64,000 bases of DNA from Antilocapra americana (GCA_007570785.1 ML661902.1:2098373-2162372), one strand, 5' to 3'; counted from the first letter of the stretch, positions 10,505-28,026 are shown. Numbers and translations: made by a program. Notes: generated by a model not told the origin, from the letters alone.

Positions 10505-13500
10505 TAAATGGAAACCAGTTTGGACAAAAGGCAAATAAATCAATAGTTTGTGGAGAACACATGATACTTTGTCTGAAGACAGTTTAATCATATTCCAGGA
10601 CTGCCAGATGAGTGATGTCACCTCTAAAGTTGATTTTCACTTGCACAGCACACTGGTTGTGTGAGATAAACCCTCAAGGTGTCAGAGCACACCTACAAGG
10701 GAGTCAGAGAGAAAATTCTTGGAGGAGAAAAGCAGGAAGATCACACCACACTATCAAAAGTGTTGAAACTTGGCCTAATTCATGAAATTTAACCAAGTTT
10801 CCCTCCATGAACTCTAGTCTTTCATATCCTTGAACCACAAGGAATGAGGGGTGAGGGGAGGAGGGTGACTTGGGTCACTAATCCAAAAATAATAGGAAGA
10901 AAGGTTTTTTTTTTTGTATATCAAGAGCTCAACACTTAAAATACTGGATAAAAGATATACTTGATGACTTTAATTTGCCAGTGGAAGAAAATTTCACTGT
11001 GAAAAATCCAAGTTGAGATAACTCCTGTAGTCAGCAACTATTTTGTTCTTTGTAAAATCTTGTCAGGAAAGATGGGAACCATCTTTGCATAAGTAACCTA
11101 GATACATGATCATTTTAAACAGAAACACAGGTACACAATCACTACTGTTTTGTCATGAATGAGAGATACAGGGATATCATCTCTGCTAGCTTGGCACCAA
11201 CGGCTGAAAGAAGTGACTGTTGAGGTTACACAAACTTTTGGTTCACAGCATGCAACTCTTTTGCCCAAATACAGTTGTCATGTGTAATACTTGGGTGATC
11301 ACAGATTCCTCATCCAAGGACTGGATGTTATGTTAAAACACAACAGGATTCCAGAAAAGCAAATATGATATCCACACAGAGGTGTTTAAGACTCTGGGGA
11401 AAATCAACTCAGATATTTAAGAATGTCCAAGAAGGCTTAAAACTGCATGAAAAAGTAAATTATGAAGGAAAAGGGATACAAACAGCAGGGAAGAAAATTT
11501 AAAACATACAAGGAATAAATCTGGGTTGTCGAGAGCTAAAATTATGAAGAGAAAATAAAAAGAACTAAGAAAAGACAACTCCCCTCCCAAGGAGATAAGA
11601 AACAAACCTACACACATACAGATGGATAGATATAGATATATAATTTAACACCTGCCTCTAGTATACAATAAATAAGTAGCAAAGTATGAATAAAAATGAT
11701 TTTCAAAAACAAGCATAACTTTAAATCATTTTAAAAGCTAAAATCTGACTTAAGAAATATAAAACGTAACTGTCATATAAATGTGAAGTGAAAAGATTAA
11801 AAAAATGAAGTGTCTAAGATTGAGAATCAGCAGCAAACAAAGAAAAGGTAAATGTTTTTCAACTGTAATTCTACCGACTTACATCGATAAGCAGCCAAAC
11901 TAATGACTATTAACTATTTAAAAAGTTCTTTGCCGGAGACCCCTCTTGAGTGTCCCCTGTTTCCTGTCAGCCCATCTGAGTTTCTCAAATTCACTCCACA
12001 AACCAGTGGGAAGCAAAACAACAACAAAAAAAAAAAAAAAAAAGGAACATTCAGCTAACACTGGTTGAATTTGTGTTATTTTTTTATTCACACCCACTCC
12101 ACCCCCCCTCACTGCACCACACTCCCCATCCTGGGCAAAGATGCGATACTTTCCTCTCCATCACCATCTCTCCTACCACTCTCTTTTATATGTCAGGCTT
12201 TTCATTATTTCCATAATTATGTTCTTAAAATCCACAGGTAAATGAGGCTGAGACATGACAAGCAAAACACTAAGTGTCTTTCATCACACTTCAACGAGGT
12301 ATCCCCTGACAACCACAAAAGACTCCTTTCTGTTCCCAAGACTCAATTCAATTCAACAAACATTTATCCAGGCCCTATCACAAGATGTTTTCAGGAAGGA
12401 AGGCTTTCACTGGCTTCAAATCCTTGGCCCAGTCAGTTAGGTGAGAGGAATACCAACTCCTCAGAAAAGATTCAGATCCCACAGTCTTGTTTGTTTGCTT
12501 GTCTCCTTAAATAACAGTCCAACTTTTTCCGAAGTACATCTTATATCCCAAAACACTTCTAATTCAGTTAAAAAAAATAATTATTTGAATAATAATTATG
12601 GATCAAAGGAAGACATGAGGATTTCCTAGAAAGCAAATAGCCCAGATATAACTAAAGACTTATTAATTTGCACACAGCCTGACCATACACAGTTCTGCTT
12701 CTAGAAACTTTACCATAATGGGATAAATCATTAGTTTAAATCATTCAGTGCCACACACTGTTCTAGATTTCTGGGATGTAACAGAAGAAAAAAAGGCAAC
12801 GATGGTTGCCTGTTAGACTCTCATGTGATTTTCTCAATCTTATTCAATTTATTAAATAAAGACTTCCCTGAGCCTTTGGGTGCAAATCAAAGTTTTATCA
12901 ATCAAAAGATATTTAAATTATTAAAGACAGTCCTACAGTATTGAATAAACTTTGCAAATGTTTCTTTTGCAAAAGAAAGGACTTTTGGAGAAAATGGACA
13001 TGTCAAAGATGACTTCATATTTATGTCTTTAAGAATCTCTTTTTGTATTTCAGGTATCTAAAGAACATTACAGAGAATGGTAATAGCATGCTAGGGTGAA
13101 ATTTTAAGAAATTATCCTATGGGATTTTCCTAAATATTTATAGGAATGTATATTCTTCAAACTACTTTTTAAAAGATTAAAATGAATTTAGATATATAGA
13201 GAAAATAATAGGCCAGTTGTTATAAAAGAAAGCTGGAAAACAGAAAGTGTTTCCTTTTCAATTTTATTATTTGCTCATGAGTTTGCTAGATATATTTCAT
13301 ACACAGTCTACTCACTGATGGATTTAAGCACTGGCTATTAAATGTAACAGTTTATTATGAATCTTTCTCTTTTAAAACAGAGCAAAAGCCCCAAACCATA
13401 TGTATTTGTAATTTTCAAACTGAAGAAAGCCAAGAACCACTATAATGCTAGAATAAAAACTATAAATATTAATGTTAGCAATTTTAACAGATAATACTAA

Positions 13501-14908
13501 AATATTAAAGACAATATTAATCTTAAGAATTTTAACAGACAAGTTCAAACATAAATGTTATATATGTAACTGGAGAAAAGTCTACCATACTATATGCATA
13601 AAGACATTAAAAAAAAAACTGACAGAATCTTTAATATCCAAGAAGAGTTGACAAGTTAAACATATTGTGTTAAATCTATATACAAATTGTATTCAGATAT
13701 TAGATACTGGTGCCCTAGAGTGTGTTTTTATTTATAAGGAAAGATACCAAGTTAGAAGAATCATCTTATGAGTTGTGACCAGGTGGTCAGGAAAAGTCCT
13801 GAGAGAGGGCCAAAGTCCAATCACACATTTAATATCCCTAAGAAGTATTTTCTTAAGAACCTTAAAAACGTTTGAGTATGAAAAAGCAGTTATCCTGTCA
13901 GGTTAAAAATTCTTTAGTGTAGATAGAAAAGGGTTTCATTTATCTCAGGAGCTAAAGTAATTAAAAATCCAATCAAATGATCAATCTGGGTAGGAACTAG
14001 AGACTTTTCAGCACACAGAAGTAATATATAAATCGGATCCAGGGATATGGGGGACATGATTACCTTCTGAAGTGAAACACTATTCCACGGAACTGATCTA
14101 AAGTGCCAACAAGAATCCACCTTCTGTCCCAGCTAAAAGCATCAGCGTTTATGCAAACTTAACTAAGAGGAGAAGACAACAGTAGAATTTACATGGAGAG
14201 GGAACTCCACAAACTATGTGAAATCACATAATTATTTCACAGGTAAAAAAGATCTTTCAAAATGGGAATATTTGTAATTAAATAGAGGAAAGTTTAAGAG
14301 AGTCAAAACCATCATATTAATGCTTTTATCAATACTTTTACTTACATATTATGTAAATATAATTAGGCAATTAATTTTAATTTTGGCTTATGTATATGGC
14401 AATGGAACACTTTTTAAGAACTTAAATTTTACCATATTTGATTGCTTCATTTATCAAATGTTTAAAAATTACTTAAGAAGATATAAAGGTTTATCAAGCA
14501 GGTGATTGCAGTATTTAAAGGAAATCAAATACATTAAAATGTTTGAAAGTATCTAAATAATTGGATTTACAAAGGATATTAATTCTTCAAAGATTCTTAT
14601 ATGTGATTGTCTCCTAGAGTAAAAATTCAAAATATAAGTTGCACTAGAAAGATTAAGACTAACATCTGAATCTATAACTTTAAAAACTTGAAAACTAAAT
14701 TCTAAAACCAATGTAAATAACTGAATAGCCTTCACACAAAAATTATCCCCAAGGCACTGAACATTTTATATTTAAAATTTGACATAGAAAGTACCATATG
14801 AAAAGAGAAAAGAACAATATGTGAGTTATGATGAGCATATTCATTTATAGAATGAGAACTCCCATTTTGTAATTTATCTGAATTTCTCACCTTTTCGGCA
14901 GTTAATGT
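10505..14908. other. Repeat-poor intronic sequence
   Basis: This 4.4-kb AT-rich stretch holds no gene, RNA or young transposon that I can recognise. Minor items are an A-tract at about 12027-12045 with no clear retrocopy in front of it, and short pieces that may be ancient repeats (for example ATTCAACAAACATTTATCCAGG near 12350). Open frames here are short and show no protein-like pattern. Confidence 0.6.
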
Positions 14909-15500
14909 GCTATATTAGTATCCTGTTACTTCTGTAATAAACTACCACCAACTTAGCAACTTTGAAAAACACACATTTATCCTCTCAGAGTTCTGGAGTC
15001 CAAAGTCAATTTCACAGAGGTAAAGTCAATGTGTGGTTCTTCTGGAGGTTCTAGGCGAGAATCATTTTTCCTGTCTTTTTCAGTTTCTAGCTTCAACTGT
15101 ATGGCTTGGCTCAAGACCTGTTTCTCAAATACTCCAGTTTCTGCTGTCACGTCTCTTCCTACTATTATGCTAGGTCTCTTCCTGATTTCCCCTCATAACG
15201 ATTCCAGCATTCCTTGGTTCCCAACCCATTTCCTCCAACTTCAAAGTCAACAACAGGGAATCCAGTCCTTCTTAAGCTTGTAATCTTTCCTGCTTCTCAG
15301 TCTCATCCGTCTGACCCAGCCTAGAAGATTCACCACTTTTTAAGGGTTTGCGCGATGGGACTGGCCCACTCAGAGTCCAGGATACTCTCCTGACCTCAAA
15401 ATACTCAGCCAACATCTGTGAAGTCCCTTTTGCCATATTATTTGCAGGTTCCAGGAATTAAGATGTGGACATCTTTGAGGATCACTATTCCACCATTATA
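14909..15500 (-). mobile_element. MLT1-type (MaLR) LTR
   Basis: Read on the minus strand, the sequence follows the MLT1 LTR plan from GGTGGAATAGTG to TAGCA. On the plus strand it shows ACTTCTGTAATAAACTACC, CCTCTCAGAGTTCTGGAG and GGAATTAAGATGTGGACATC. It is old and diverged, with no internal region attached. The family name is recalled from consensus, and a related MaLR subfamily is possible. Confidence 0.75.
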
Positions 15501-18500
15501 TGTGGCAATTCTATAATTTTCAAAAAGAAAAACATAGGTTTCAAAATAAAAGAAAAACAATTACTTAATTGAAGTATAAAATAAAATGGTTCGTGTGTGG
15601 AAAATTCTAAACAGAAATGATCATACAAAATCAAATTTCTTTTCAAATGGCTTTAGACCCCATTTACTTGCATTATTTTCAACACTGTAATTTCTGAACC
15701 TAAAATTCTTACTATTACTTCAACAGTATAGAAGTCATTGATAGAAGTCAAGCATAGAGGACTAGGTATAACTCATATATTTGCTTCCTCCAGGCTATGA
15801 CTGTGAACATCCTAAGAAAATAGGAGCTACAACCTACATATTATTATCATGGGACAATACAATTTCCAAAAAATTATCTCCCTTGTTTGCCTACTTTTTA
15901 AAATATAAGACAAATTTTCTAAGTAATCAAGGATATTGATGGGCAATTTTTCTCCTTTCTGCTAACCACATTATACTTTCTACAGACCAGAGAATAAAAG
16001 ATAGTACAACATGAAACTATGATAATGTTTTCCCTCTGCATGTAAGTCAGAGTATTCTGCCTTTGTGATGGTTGCCAAGGGTACTGGAGCTTCAAGGCAG
16101 GCCTTTCTGTTTACTTACTTGAACTAATAAAGGTAGCATGAATCACCAAAATAAGTAATATTATTTGCTATTTGAAACAACAACACGTACATAAGTATCA
16201 TGGCACCTTGATTTACACTGACTGCTTGGAAAAACAGAGTGCAAATTACTTTAGATACAATATTCAAAGCCAGATCTAATTAACTGATTGATTTATCAAT
16301 TCTAAATACTGGCTGTATCTTAAAGTTATACAGAAACTTTTGATCAAAGGGGATAGTACTCTAATCAAAGTAAGGTTTTCATTTTTAGCCCAAGAATCCA
16401 TTTAGAACAGTTTCTCAAAGTGACATAGTTAATATATATAAACTGAAGACTCCATGAAATAAATTCTACATGTAAGTTTTGCTTTTATCTTTAAATATAC
16501 AAGGACATTTGGCCAAAAGGCAACACAATATCTGTCCTAAGTAAGGTTTTCTTTATGTTTTTGTTTGTTGCTTGTTTTTAACTTAAAACTCCACCATTTT
16601 TATCAGTAAACATACAATTTAAAGGACTTCCAGGACAACAGACACAACTGGGACTGTCTCAGGTAAGTGGGCATCTGGTCACTCTATGTAACTCCACTCA
16701 ATCAGTCCATTCTTATTGTATGCTCACTTTTGCTCCAAATTCTTCCCAGAGAATTGAATAAAAGCCACAATCATGCAAGATCTGGTCTTTCATTCTTTGC
16801 AAATCTATGCAAGCTATTGTATTTCTTTAAATACTCTAGAATAATCTACATCCCAGGTGACAACAGATGCCACAGTAGCAGATGGAATTAGCATGTGTCA
16901 TAGGGAAGGGCATAGAACCTTCCTGTCAAGAAACTACTCTAAACCTAAGAAATTTTTTCTCAGCACTGATCATTGATAGAGAAGAGCTAGGCATGAGGGA
17001 TTCACTTTACTACTCCTTGAACAGCAACTGATGCTATGTTCTCCTAATTCACGATGGGTTATCTCAAGATAAGGCTTACAGGCACAGTACTGCAGTAGGA
17101 AACATCTAGTAAATTCAGATTTCTACTATAGTCAGATAGGTCTTTGCCTTCTTGTCAGCCAAGAGACTACCAGTGTGTCATGTCAAAAGAGAATTCCCTA
17201 TGTAACTTGTCCATTATACTACAGCTGCAAAGTTCCAGATATATCAAAGACAGGCAATATTTCAGGTACATTTCCAATCCATCAGGGCTGAATATAACAA
17301 CTTTCATGTATGCTTCCCAACAGTCATTCAGGGCAGGAACCCTTAGGATAAAACTGAGTTATGTCATACTTTAAATCAAATCATGTCCACTTATATAAGT
17401 AATTACATTTCTGTAAAGCCTAAAGACAGTGCAATTAGTCTACATAGGAAGTGCTGCCCTTAGCCCTGTACATGGACAATGCAAAGGAGCAGTTCACAAT
17501 CCAGACTGGTTAGCACTACTAAAGTGGAAAGGAAAACTTCCATGTGGCCTGCAATTGATTATGTATAAGTGAGAGTTTACCTTATGGTAGGCTAATTCAT
17601 AAGTGATCAAAAATAAACAAATACATTAAATTTATAGAAAAGAAGAAACATATTTGCAAACCATAATCGTTAGCATATGCACACAATCAATCCACATGCT
17701 TCTCAAATGAAAAGCAACCACTGACAGGCACTTTTCTTAAGACCCTTAACTATTATCTCAGAATCTTCTCACAATCAATGTCCTATTTAAGAAGAAATGA
17801 TTCATTGATTTTCACAGGTAGCTAAGATTCTTTACATCCACTAGTCTTGAGCCACACTTAACCAATACGTATTTTTACCATAATCGCTTCTTCCAAAACA
17901 CCTCCATGTCCACATTTCCTAGGAAGGAAGTGCTGTGAACTAACCCAGGAAATTTAATCACACAGGATAATTAACTTCTCTGGATAAACAACAGTAGTGT
18001 CTGGAAATTTATAAAGATGGGTAAGGATTGGCTATCCTTACATCTTCTTACCAGAGTACAATGAAAGCAAATATCAAACCAGATTCTGCTATGTAGATAT
18101 TTATTTTAAAAAATAAATAAACAACAAGTAGATATACTGCAGTTTATATGACTCCTCAAGGGTAATCCATGTTTCTAAAATATCACTACTTCAGGCAATC
18201 ATGTACCTCTAAAGACCCTAATATCCCCAGTGAGAGTCCATATTTCATGTCCCTTATGGGTATCTTGCCACTGGTTAAGATGGGGGACCTGCACTGGTAT
18301 CCCTCAAAGTGGTTAGAATCTCAGCTGACCTGACCACTAACTGCGATGTGAACCAAAATAAGGTTAAGTCTTTCAGACTAAGAAATAATTTAAACTAACA
18401 GAAATAATATCACACTGTCAAAGCTGAAGTGTTTTTAAGTAGGGAGTTTAACGTTAGGGAGTTTAACATTCCTCTCGCTCTCAATTTGGTAATTTCAGAC

Positions 18501-18597
18501 TCTGTGTATAGACCTATGGCCATTCCAGCTCTCCCTGTTCTTAGGGTTACCTACAGTGATGGGAAAAAAGAATTGAGTGGTTTTGCTTTTTACTTAA
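15501..18597. other. Repeat-poor intronic sequence
   Basis: There is no recognisable gene or young repeat. A 15-bp tandem duplication at 18440-18469 (TAGGGAGTTTAACGT, TAGGGAGTTTAACAT) is the only local structure noted. Confidence 0.6.
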
Positions 18598-18745
18598 TAG
18601 CTACATGACTGGCGTAGTAAATAATTTAACCTCTCTGACTCTTATTCAGCTCCTTCAACCTTAAAATGGATAGAAAATGACTATCACAAAGGGCTACTGT
18701 GAAAATCAGACACGACAAATGCCGAGAAGCTAAGACACAGACAGG
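18598..18745 (+). repeat. MIR SINE remnant
   Basis: Matches the MIR core: TTAACCTCTCTGACTCTTATTC, then CTTAAAATGGATA and GGGCTACTGTGAAAATCAGA. Diverged, with no tail. Confidence 0.65.
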
Positions 18746-20352
18746 CACACAGAGTCCATGACAGGAAGGTGTGGCTCTGGGAGGCTCCCTTTTGTGGGCC
18801 TTGGTTACCATGAGCAGAACCCTTCCTGAAACTCTCACAGTCAGGTCCTCATGGAGTTGCTATTTGAACCCCTCATCTGTGACATTCTGAAAACTTCCCA
18901 AGAGGACTATCTGCTTGTAAAAAGCCACTTCCAGACCTCTCCCGACTGCTTTCCCTGATGGGACCATTCCTGCTGATTCAGTCCAGAAGAGGTCAGAGCT
19001 GGAGTGTCACTCTCCTTTGCTGCTCTCGGGTGCCACTAATCTCAAAATCCCACAGGCCTCACTGATGGTAACCTACTCCAATCTACTCGGCCACCCTGGA
19101 TTCAATGCCATCACCACAGCCTAACTGCCACCCTTTTTGTACCCAACCATTCCCTCAATTCCTTCCTGCTTTTAACAACGATGAAAGCCACAGTGGCTTG
19201 CATCTCATATCTTCATGATCATATTCATATATTTCATTCATTTCATGACATGTATGCGAAAAAAAAATGGCTACTGACAATTATGGAGAAAGGAATTTAG
19301 ACATTTTTGAAACTATGCCTAAATACAAGCGGTAAATTCAACAAATTCCTCAACAGTCAGTGACCTAGACAGAACAAAAGCCAATGAATCAGTGAAACAA
19401 TGAAAAGTACATAACTTTTTTCCTTTTCACTAAAATAAGTTGAACAAAATCTGTGCATGATTGCATATTTAAAAATCTAATCTTCATATCTGCCAACATT
19501 GCTTAGCTGCTGTCTAATTTTAGTCTAGTTTTAGTCTAATAAAGCCGTTTTGAAACTTTGGAAGAACTTCTATATAGGAAATTATAAATTTGGACAGGCA
19601 TAACTATGTCTCAATATGCAGTATTCTTATACCAATTCTCACCTTTTTAAGTATATAAATTGTAAAATATTCCAAACTGGCCACAGTGGCCATGTAATTA
19701 AAGGCTTTATTTATTTAATTATCTGTTTTCTGTGAGACTAGAAAGACAGAATAAGAAACAGCATAATGTGGGTTTCTCTGCTGCCAAGTAACTTCAAGTG
19801 GTGCTGTCATTATTGGTTTTTAATGGTACAAAAATATTTGGTTGACAGTATCAGAGGAATTCCTGGGGGAAATTTCACATATTCTTGTAGATGGAAAAGA
19901 ACTTTCAATATCTGTGAGCAAAACAACCATTTTCTCTGTATCTAAGATCTATCAAAAGAAAGAAAAAATTGATGCACTTTTTCTTTTTGTTTTCTGTTGT
20001 TCTAACATATTTCAGCCTCGAGGAAAGATTTAAGAAACTTAAATCTTATTTTCAAAACCTCTCTAGAATAATAATGGGGACATTAAAAGATGAACACTAT
20101 CTTTAAAAGCATCCTATATTTTTAACCTGTATTTCCACATTTGGGCTTAGATCTTACAGATGAACTGAGGTGACCATCGAAGTCAAAAGCATCAGCTATT
20201 TTCAACACACAAAAACAATGCAAACAAATATATTTTTAAAAAGAACTTTTATGTTATGATCAACTCCAACAAAACTGAATTTTACTCACTTCTAATCCAA
20301 TCTAAGTCCAGCCCTGCTATCCTGATGATTATACTAGTCTTTCACTACAGCT
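18746..20352. other. Anonymous intronic sequence
   Basis: No gene or classified repeat is recognised. A tandem of about 11 bp around TTTTAGTCTA occurs near 19518-19542. Confidence 0.55.
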
Positions 20353-20876
20353 TGAGAACTTATTACGAAAAGAAGGTTTATTGTCAAGGCTGTATATTGT
20401 CACCTTGCTTATTTAACTTATATGCAGAGTACATCATGAGAAACGCTGGGCTGGAGGAAACACAAGCTGGAATCAAGATTGCTGGGAGAAATATCAGTAA
20501 CCTCAGATATGCAGATGACACCACCCTTATGGCAGAAAGTGAAGAAGAACTAAAGAGCCTCTTGATGAAAGTGAAAGAGGAGAGTGAAAAAGTTGGCTTA
20601 AAGCTCAACATTCTGAAAACTAAGATCATGGCAACTGGTCCCATCACTTCATGGCAAATAGATGGGGGAACAGTGGCTGACTCTATTTGTGGGGGCTCTA
20701 AAATCACTACAGATGGTGATTGCAGCCATGAAATTAAAAGAGGTGTACTCCTTGGAAGGAAAGTTATGACCAACCGAGACAGCATATTTAAAAGCAGAGA
20801 CATTACTTTGCAAACAAAGGTTCGTCTAGTCAAGTCTATGGTTTTTCCAGTAGTCATGTATGGATGTGAGAGTTGA
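20256..20876 (+). pseudogene. Chimeric open frame: flank plus BovB RT fragment
   Basis: This 206-codon frame starts in host flanking DNA (20256-20364) and runs into the BovB RT at residue 37. From there it shows GCILSPCLFNLYAEYIMRN, the NLRYADDTT catalytic block and GLKLNILKTK. The N-terminal part is not a known protein, and the ATG predates the insertion by chance. It is a retrotransposon relic, not a host gene. Confidence 0.85.
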
Positions 20877-21278
20877 ACTATAAAGAAAGCTGAGTGCCGA
20901 AAAATGGATGGTTTTGAACTGTGGTTTTAGAGAAGACTCTTGAGAGTCCCTTGGACTGCAAGGAGATCCAGCCAGTCCACCCTAAAGGATATCAGTCCTG
21001 GGTTTTCATTGGAAGGACTGATGTTGAAGCTGAATCTCCAATACTTTGGCCAATTAATGGGAAAAGCAGACTCATTTGAAAAGACCCTGATGCTGGGAAA
21101 GATTGAGGAAAAGGGGACGACAGAGAATGAGATGGTTGGATGGCAACACCAACTCAATGGATATGAGTTGGGTGAACTCTGGGAGTTGGTGATGGACAGG
21201 GAGGCCTGGCGTGCAGTGGTTCACAGAGTCGCAAAGAGTCGGACACAACTGAGAGACTGAACTGAATGAGAACTTATT
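20353..21278 (+). mobile_element. BovB LINE 3' fragment with target-site duplication
   Basis: A 5'-truncated BovB (20365-21266, 902 bp) is flanked by a perfect 12-bp duplication TGAGAACTTATT (20353-20364 and 21267-21278). It encodes the C-terminal RT with an intact YADD motif (near 20508-20519), then a TGA at 20874-20876 where most copies have Trp (in the GCES-W block). An open C-terminal segment follows (AWRAVVHRVAKSRTQLRD, ending 21260). It lacks the endonuclease and N-terminal RT, so it is not autonomous. It is antisense to PRKD1. Confidence 0.96.
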
Positions 21279-23982
21279 CAATGATTCCAGTGTAATACAC
21301 ACAGATATACAGGTTTCATATAATTATGCATTCCACTTTTTTTCTTCAGAAGATGGATGAATAATTACTGATTATTGTTGTCTGAAGGTTTTATAATGGA
21401 GCATGAACTTCCATGAGTCGTAAGTGGTAGCTGGTGAAAAGATCTGGAAAAAGACTTGTGACTGGCTTAGCCAAACTTCTATCTTAACTGTTCCCCAGTA
21501 AAATCACCTCCAGTCCCAGTCTAACACTTCTGCATGTGCACAACTATGTTATTATCAGCTATTCATCAGATGTAACGGTTTTAGCAAACTAGCCCTATAT
21601 GCTAACATGACAGCAAAATGTAATCTCTATAAGCCATTCCCAAGTGTGTTCCTCCTCACATCAACGATTAATTTGCAAAAGAACTTTTTATTTCTCTTGA
21701 GGACCAAATCTGAGAGTCATTGTGCTGTCAAATGTGGTACCAATATCTATTTTATTTTGCTTTTTATCAAACGAGGTTATCACTGGAATTCCACTTGCAA
21801 TTGAAAAAGAATCAAATCAACTTGTCAAAAATAATAAAAAGCAATCTAATGATCTTTATCAACATTTGTGTTTTTCATTTGATAATAATCAAATTACTCC
21901 TTGATGACTTTTGAGAGGTTAAAAATTGAGAGGCAGTATCAAAAAGCAACTACTCCTAAGATTTGCCCTATTGTAGAGGGCAAAGGAAAAAAATGTTACC
22001 TTGGCCTTATGGCCATATAGCATTTTAATCCAATTTTAATTTTATATTGAGATAAGAATAAGACAACATAAGTATACATTTCTTTCATTAATAAAACAGT
22101 ATGCTAGTCTATAGAGCCTCACATATCAGTAATACTATTTATTATTCACCTATATACTGGCAGTATATTTACCCTCTACAAATATTATCTTTACTCTTCA
22201 AAGTAATCTTAGATAAGTGACAACCATACATTTATAGGATTTTGACTTGTCTAGTAAGGTCATTAAAAGGCATCCATGAATAAAAAGCGAAGACTTAAAT
22301 ACAATCATCTCACAAGTAGAGTAAAACTAATTGGCAAAATAAAGTTTCAAATCACCCTTAATGGTTTATGGCAGGAGTTTGGTGATACAGAACAACACAT
22401 TCATAAACTATTAATATTTTTCCAGCTCTACCTCTAACCTTCTCTCTCACATACACACAGACTATAGCTGTCACAGTAAAGTGTTTCCAATTTATTTTAA
22501 TCCTGGATCTAAAGATCTAAAATAATTCATATATTTATCAAAACAGCCAACTGTCCAGTTCTCCCAGCCCAATGTTTGGAAGGCTTACTCAAATGATATT
22601 TCCTTGGGAAAACTGTTCACAGCATACACTTATATGAAAAGGTTTTTAGTTCTGTGTAATTGATAGAAAAAACATAAACCAGAGTTTCTCTTTTGCATTA
22701 TAAGATATATAATGAGGCCTCAATTTTGCAGCCTATAATGCAAATTATAAAACAATACTTCAACATATGGTGGCTATACACAGATAATTAGGCTTTCAAA
22801 ATTATGTTTCAAAACACACTTAGACACTTAGACAATATACTACATATGTATATATTAGACATATATTACACAGGCATTACATATATATCAAAATATAATC
22901 CTATTATAAACTAAACGTGAAAATTTTAAATACACAGTATTAAAGCATTATATTACTTTAAGAATCACTTAATGAACTGACACATTCTATACTTCACCAT
23001 TAATTCATAAATAACAGAAATGATGACAAGTGTAAATTGTCAATGATAACAATGATTACAGTGTAAATGATGACAAATGTAAATTCTGAATAAAAATATA
23101 CAAACCTACAACCCAAACATCTGTTTGCATAAAAGGATTTTGCTGGTCTAGGTGTGCTGACCTGGTCAAACAGCTAATCACTCCCAGTTTCTTGAATCTG
23201 TATAGAAGTAGCATAGCTAAAATTCACAATAAAAATTAAAGGGACACTACAAGTGTTAAGAAAACAATTTATAATTAAGAAAGCAAAACAACTATAAACA
23301 GAGCACAGCTGCTCTCAAACTAAGACACTAGCCTTTGTTATACCTTTAATGAGCTATTTTCCCTAAAATTTCACTTCTTAGTTTCCTTGGTCAGAAAAAT
23401 GACTATGCAAAGTGAAAATATGCCAGGAGCCTTAGAGATGCTATTACTTCATTTAAGTAAATTCAAAAGGGAAATATGAGCTGTCTATCTAATAAGATAA
23501 CAGGCGAAATGAATGGATAGTCCTATTAATTGTATTCCACATCCCTAAATTAATACTGATTGTTTTTTAAAAGTGTGTGTGCGCACACACAGACACACAG
23601 AGGATACCTGAAACTAAAGTAATTCTTCCTTTGGAATACTGCTCCTTGTTTCAAAAGGTCTTCTTAAGTCTGTATATTCAAGGTTCTTTTGATAGTAGAA
23701 AGTAACAGTGTTTCCAAGTGAAGTCAATTACTGTAACTATTTTTTTACCCTCCAGAAAATAATAGTCATGAACACTATCTAACATGATATATATCTTCAT
23801 ATACAACCAGCCTTCAAGGTTACATGCTTGTGAAGTAAAGAAATAAGCATAATATAGAGAAAACCTTAAGCTAGTATTTCTCCAAAATGAAGGAATTCTA
23901 TCTCTATATTCATAAAGTGTTACATACCAAGATGTATGTGACACTTCAGATTTTTCACCTAAACTAAAATATTTTAATAAAC
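21279..23982. other. Repeat-poor AT-rich intronic sequence
   Basis: No gene recognised. Local structures are a 21-bp direct repeat with one mismatch (23018-23038 and 23065-23085, core ATGATGACAA) and a 16-bp perfect palindrome GTGTGTGCGCACACAC (23575-23590) of alternating purine-pyrimidine. Confidence 0.6.
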
Positions 23983-24062
23983 CAACTGAATCACTTTGCT
24001 GTACACCTGAAACTAACACATTGTAAATTAACTATGCTCCAACATAATATAAAAATTATATT
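23983..24062 (+). mobile_element. Short L1MA-type 3' end fragment
   Basis: About 80 bp matching the 3' terminus of older L1s: AATCACTTTGCTGTACACC, GAAACTAACACA, then TTGTAAATTAACTATGCTCC and an A/T-rich tail. No coding sequence is attached. Confidence 0.78.
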
Positions 24063-27596
<3,534 letters not shown>

Positions 27597-27996
27597 NNNN
27601 NNNNNNNNNNNNNNNNNNNNNNNNNNNNNNNNNNNNNNNNNNNNNNNNNNNNNNNNNNNNNNNNNNNNNNNNNNNNNNNNNNNNNNNNNNNNNNNNNNNN
27701 NNNNNNNNNNNNNNNNNNNNNNNNNNNNNNNNNNNNNNNNNNNNNNNNNNNNNNNNNNNNNNNNNNNNNNNNNNNNNNNNNNNNNNNNNNNNNNNNNNNN
27801 NNNNNNNNNNNNNNNNNNNNNNNNNNNNNNNNNNNNNNNNNNNNNNNNNNNNNNNNNNNNNNNNNNNNNNNNNNNNNNNNNNNNNNNNNNNNNNNNNNNN
27901 NNNNNNNNNNNNNNNNNNNNNNNNNNNNNNNNNNNNNNNNNNNNNNNNNNNNNNNNNNNNNNNNNNNNNNNNNNNNNNNNNNNNNNNNNNNNNNNN
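27597..27996. other. Assembly gap (400 N)
   Basis: A run of 400 unspecified bases sits in the most GC-rich part of the island, bounded on the right by G-rich sequence. The round length suggests an estimated or scaffold gap. It removes the probable transcription start and core promoter of PRKD1, and any open frame drawn across it is artificial. Confidence 0.99.
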
Positions 27997-28026
27997 GGGG
28001 CGGCGGGTCTGCGAGGCCGGGGCGCC

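Noticed and set aside
12027..12045. A-tract as the end of a processed pseudogene
   Set aside because: No polyadenylation signal, target-site duplication or recognisable transcript sequence precedes it.
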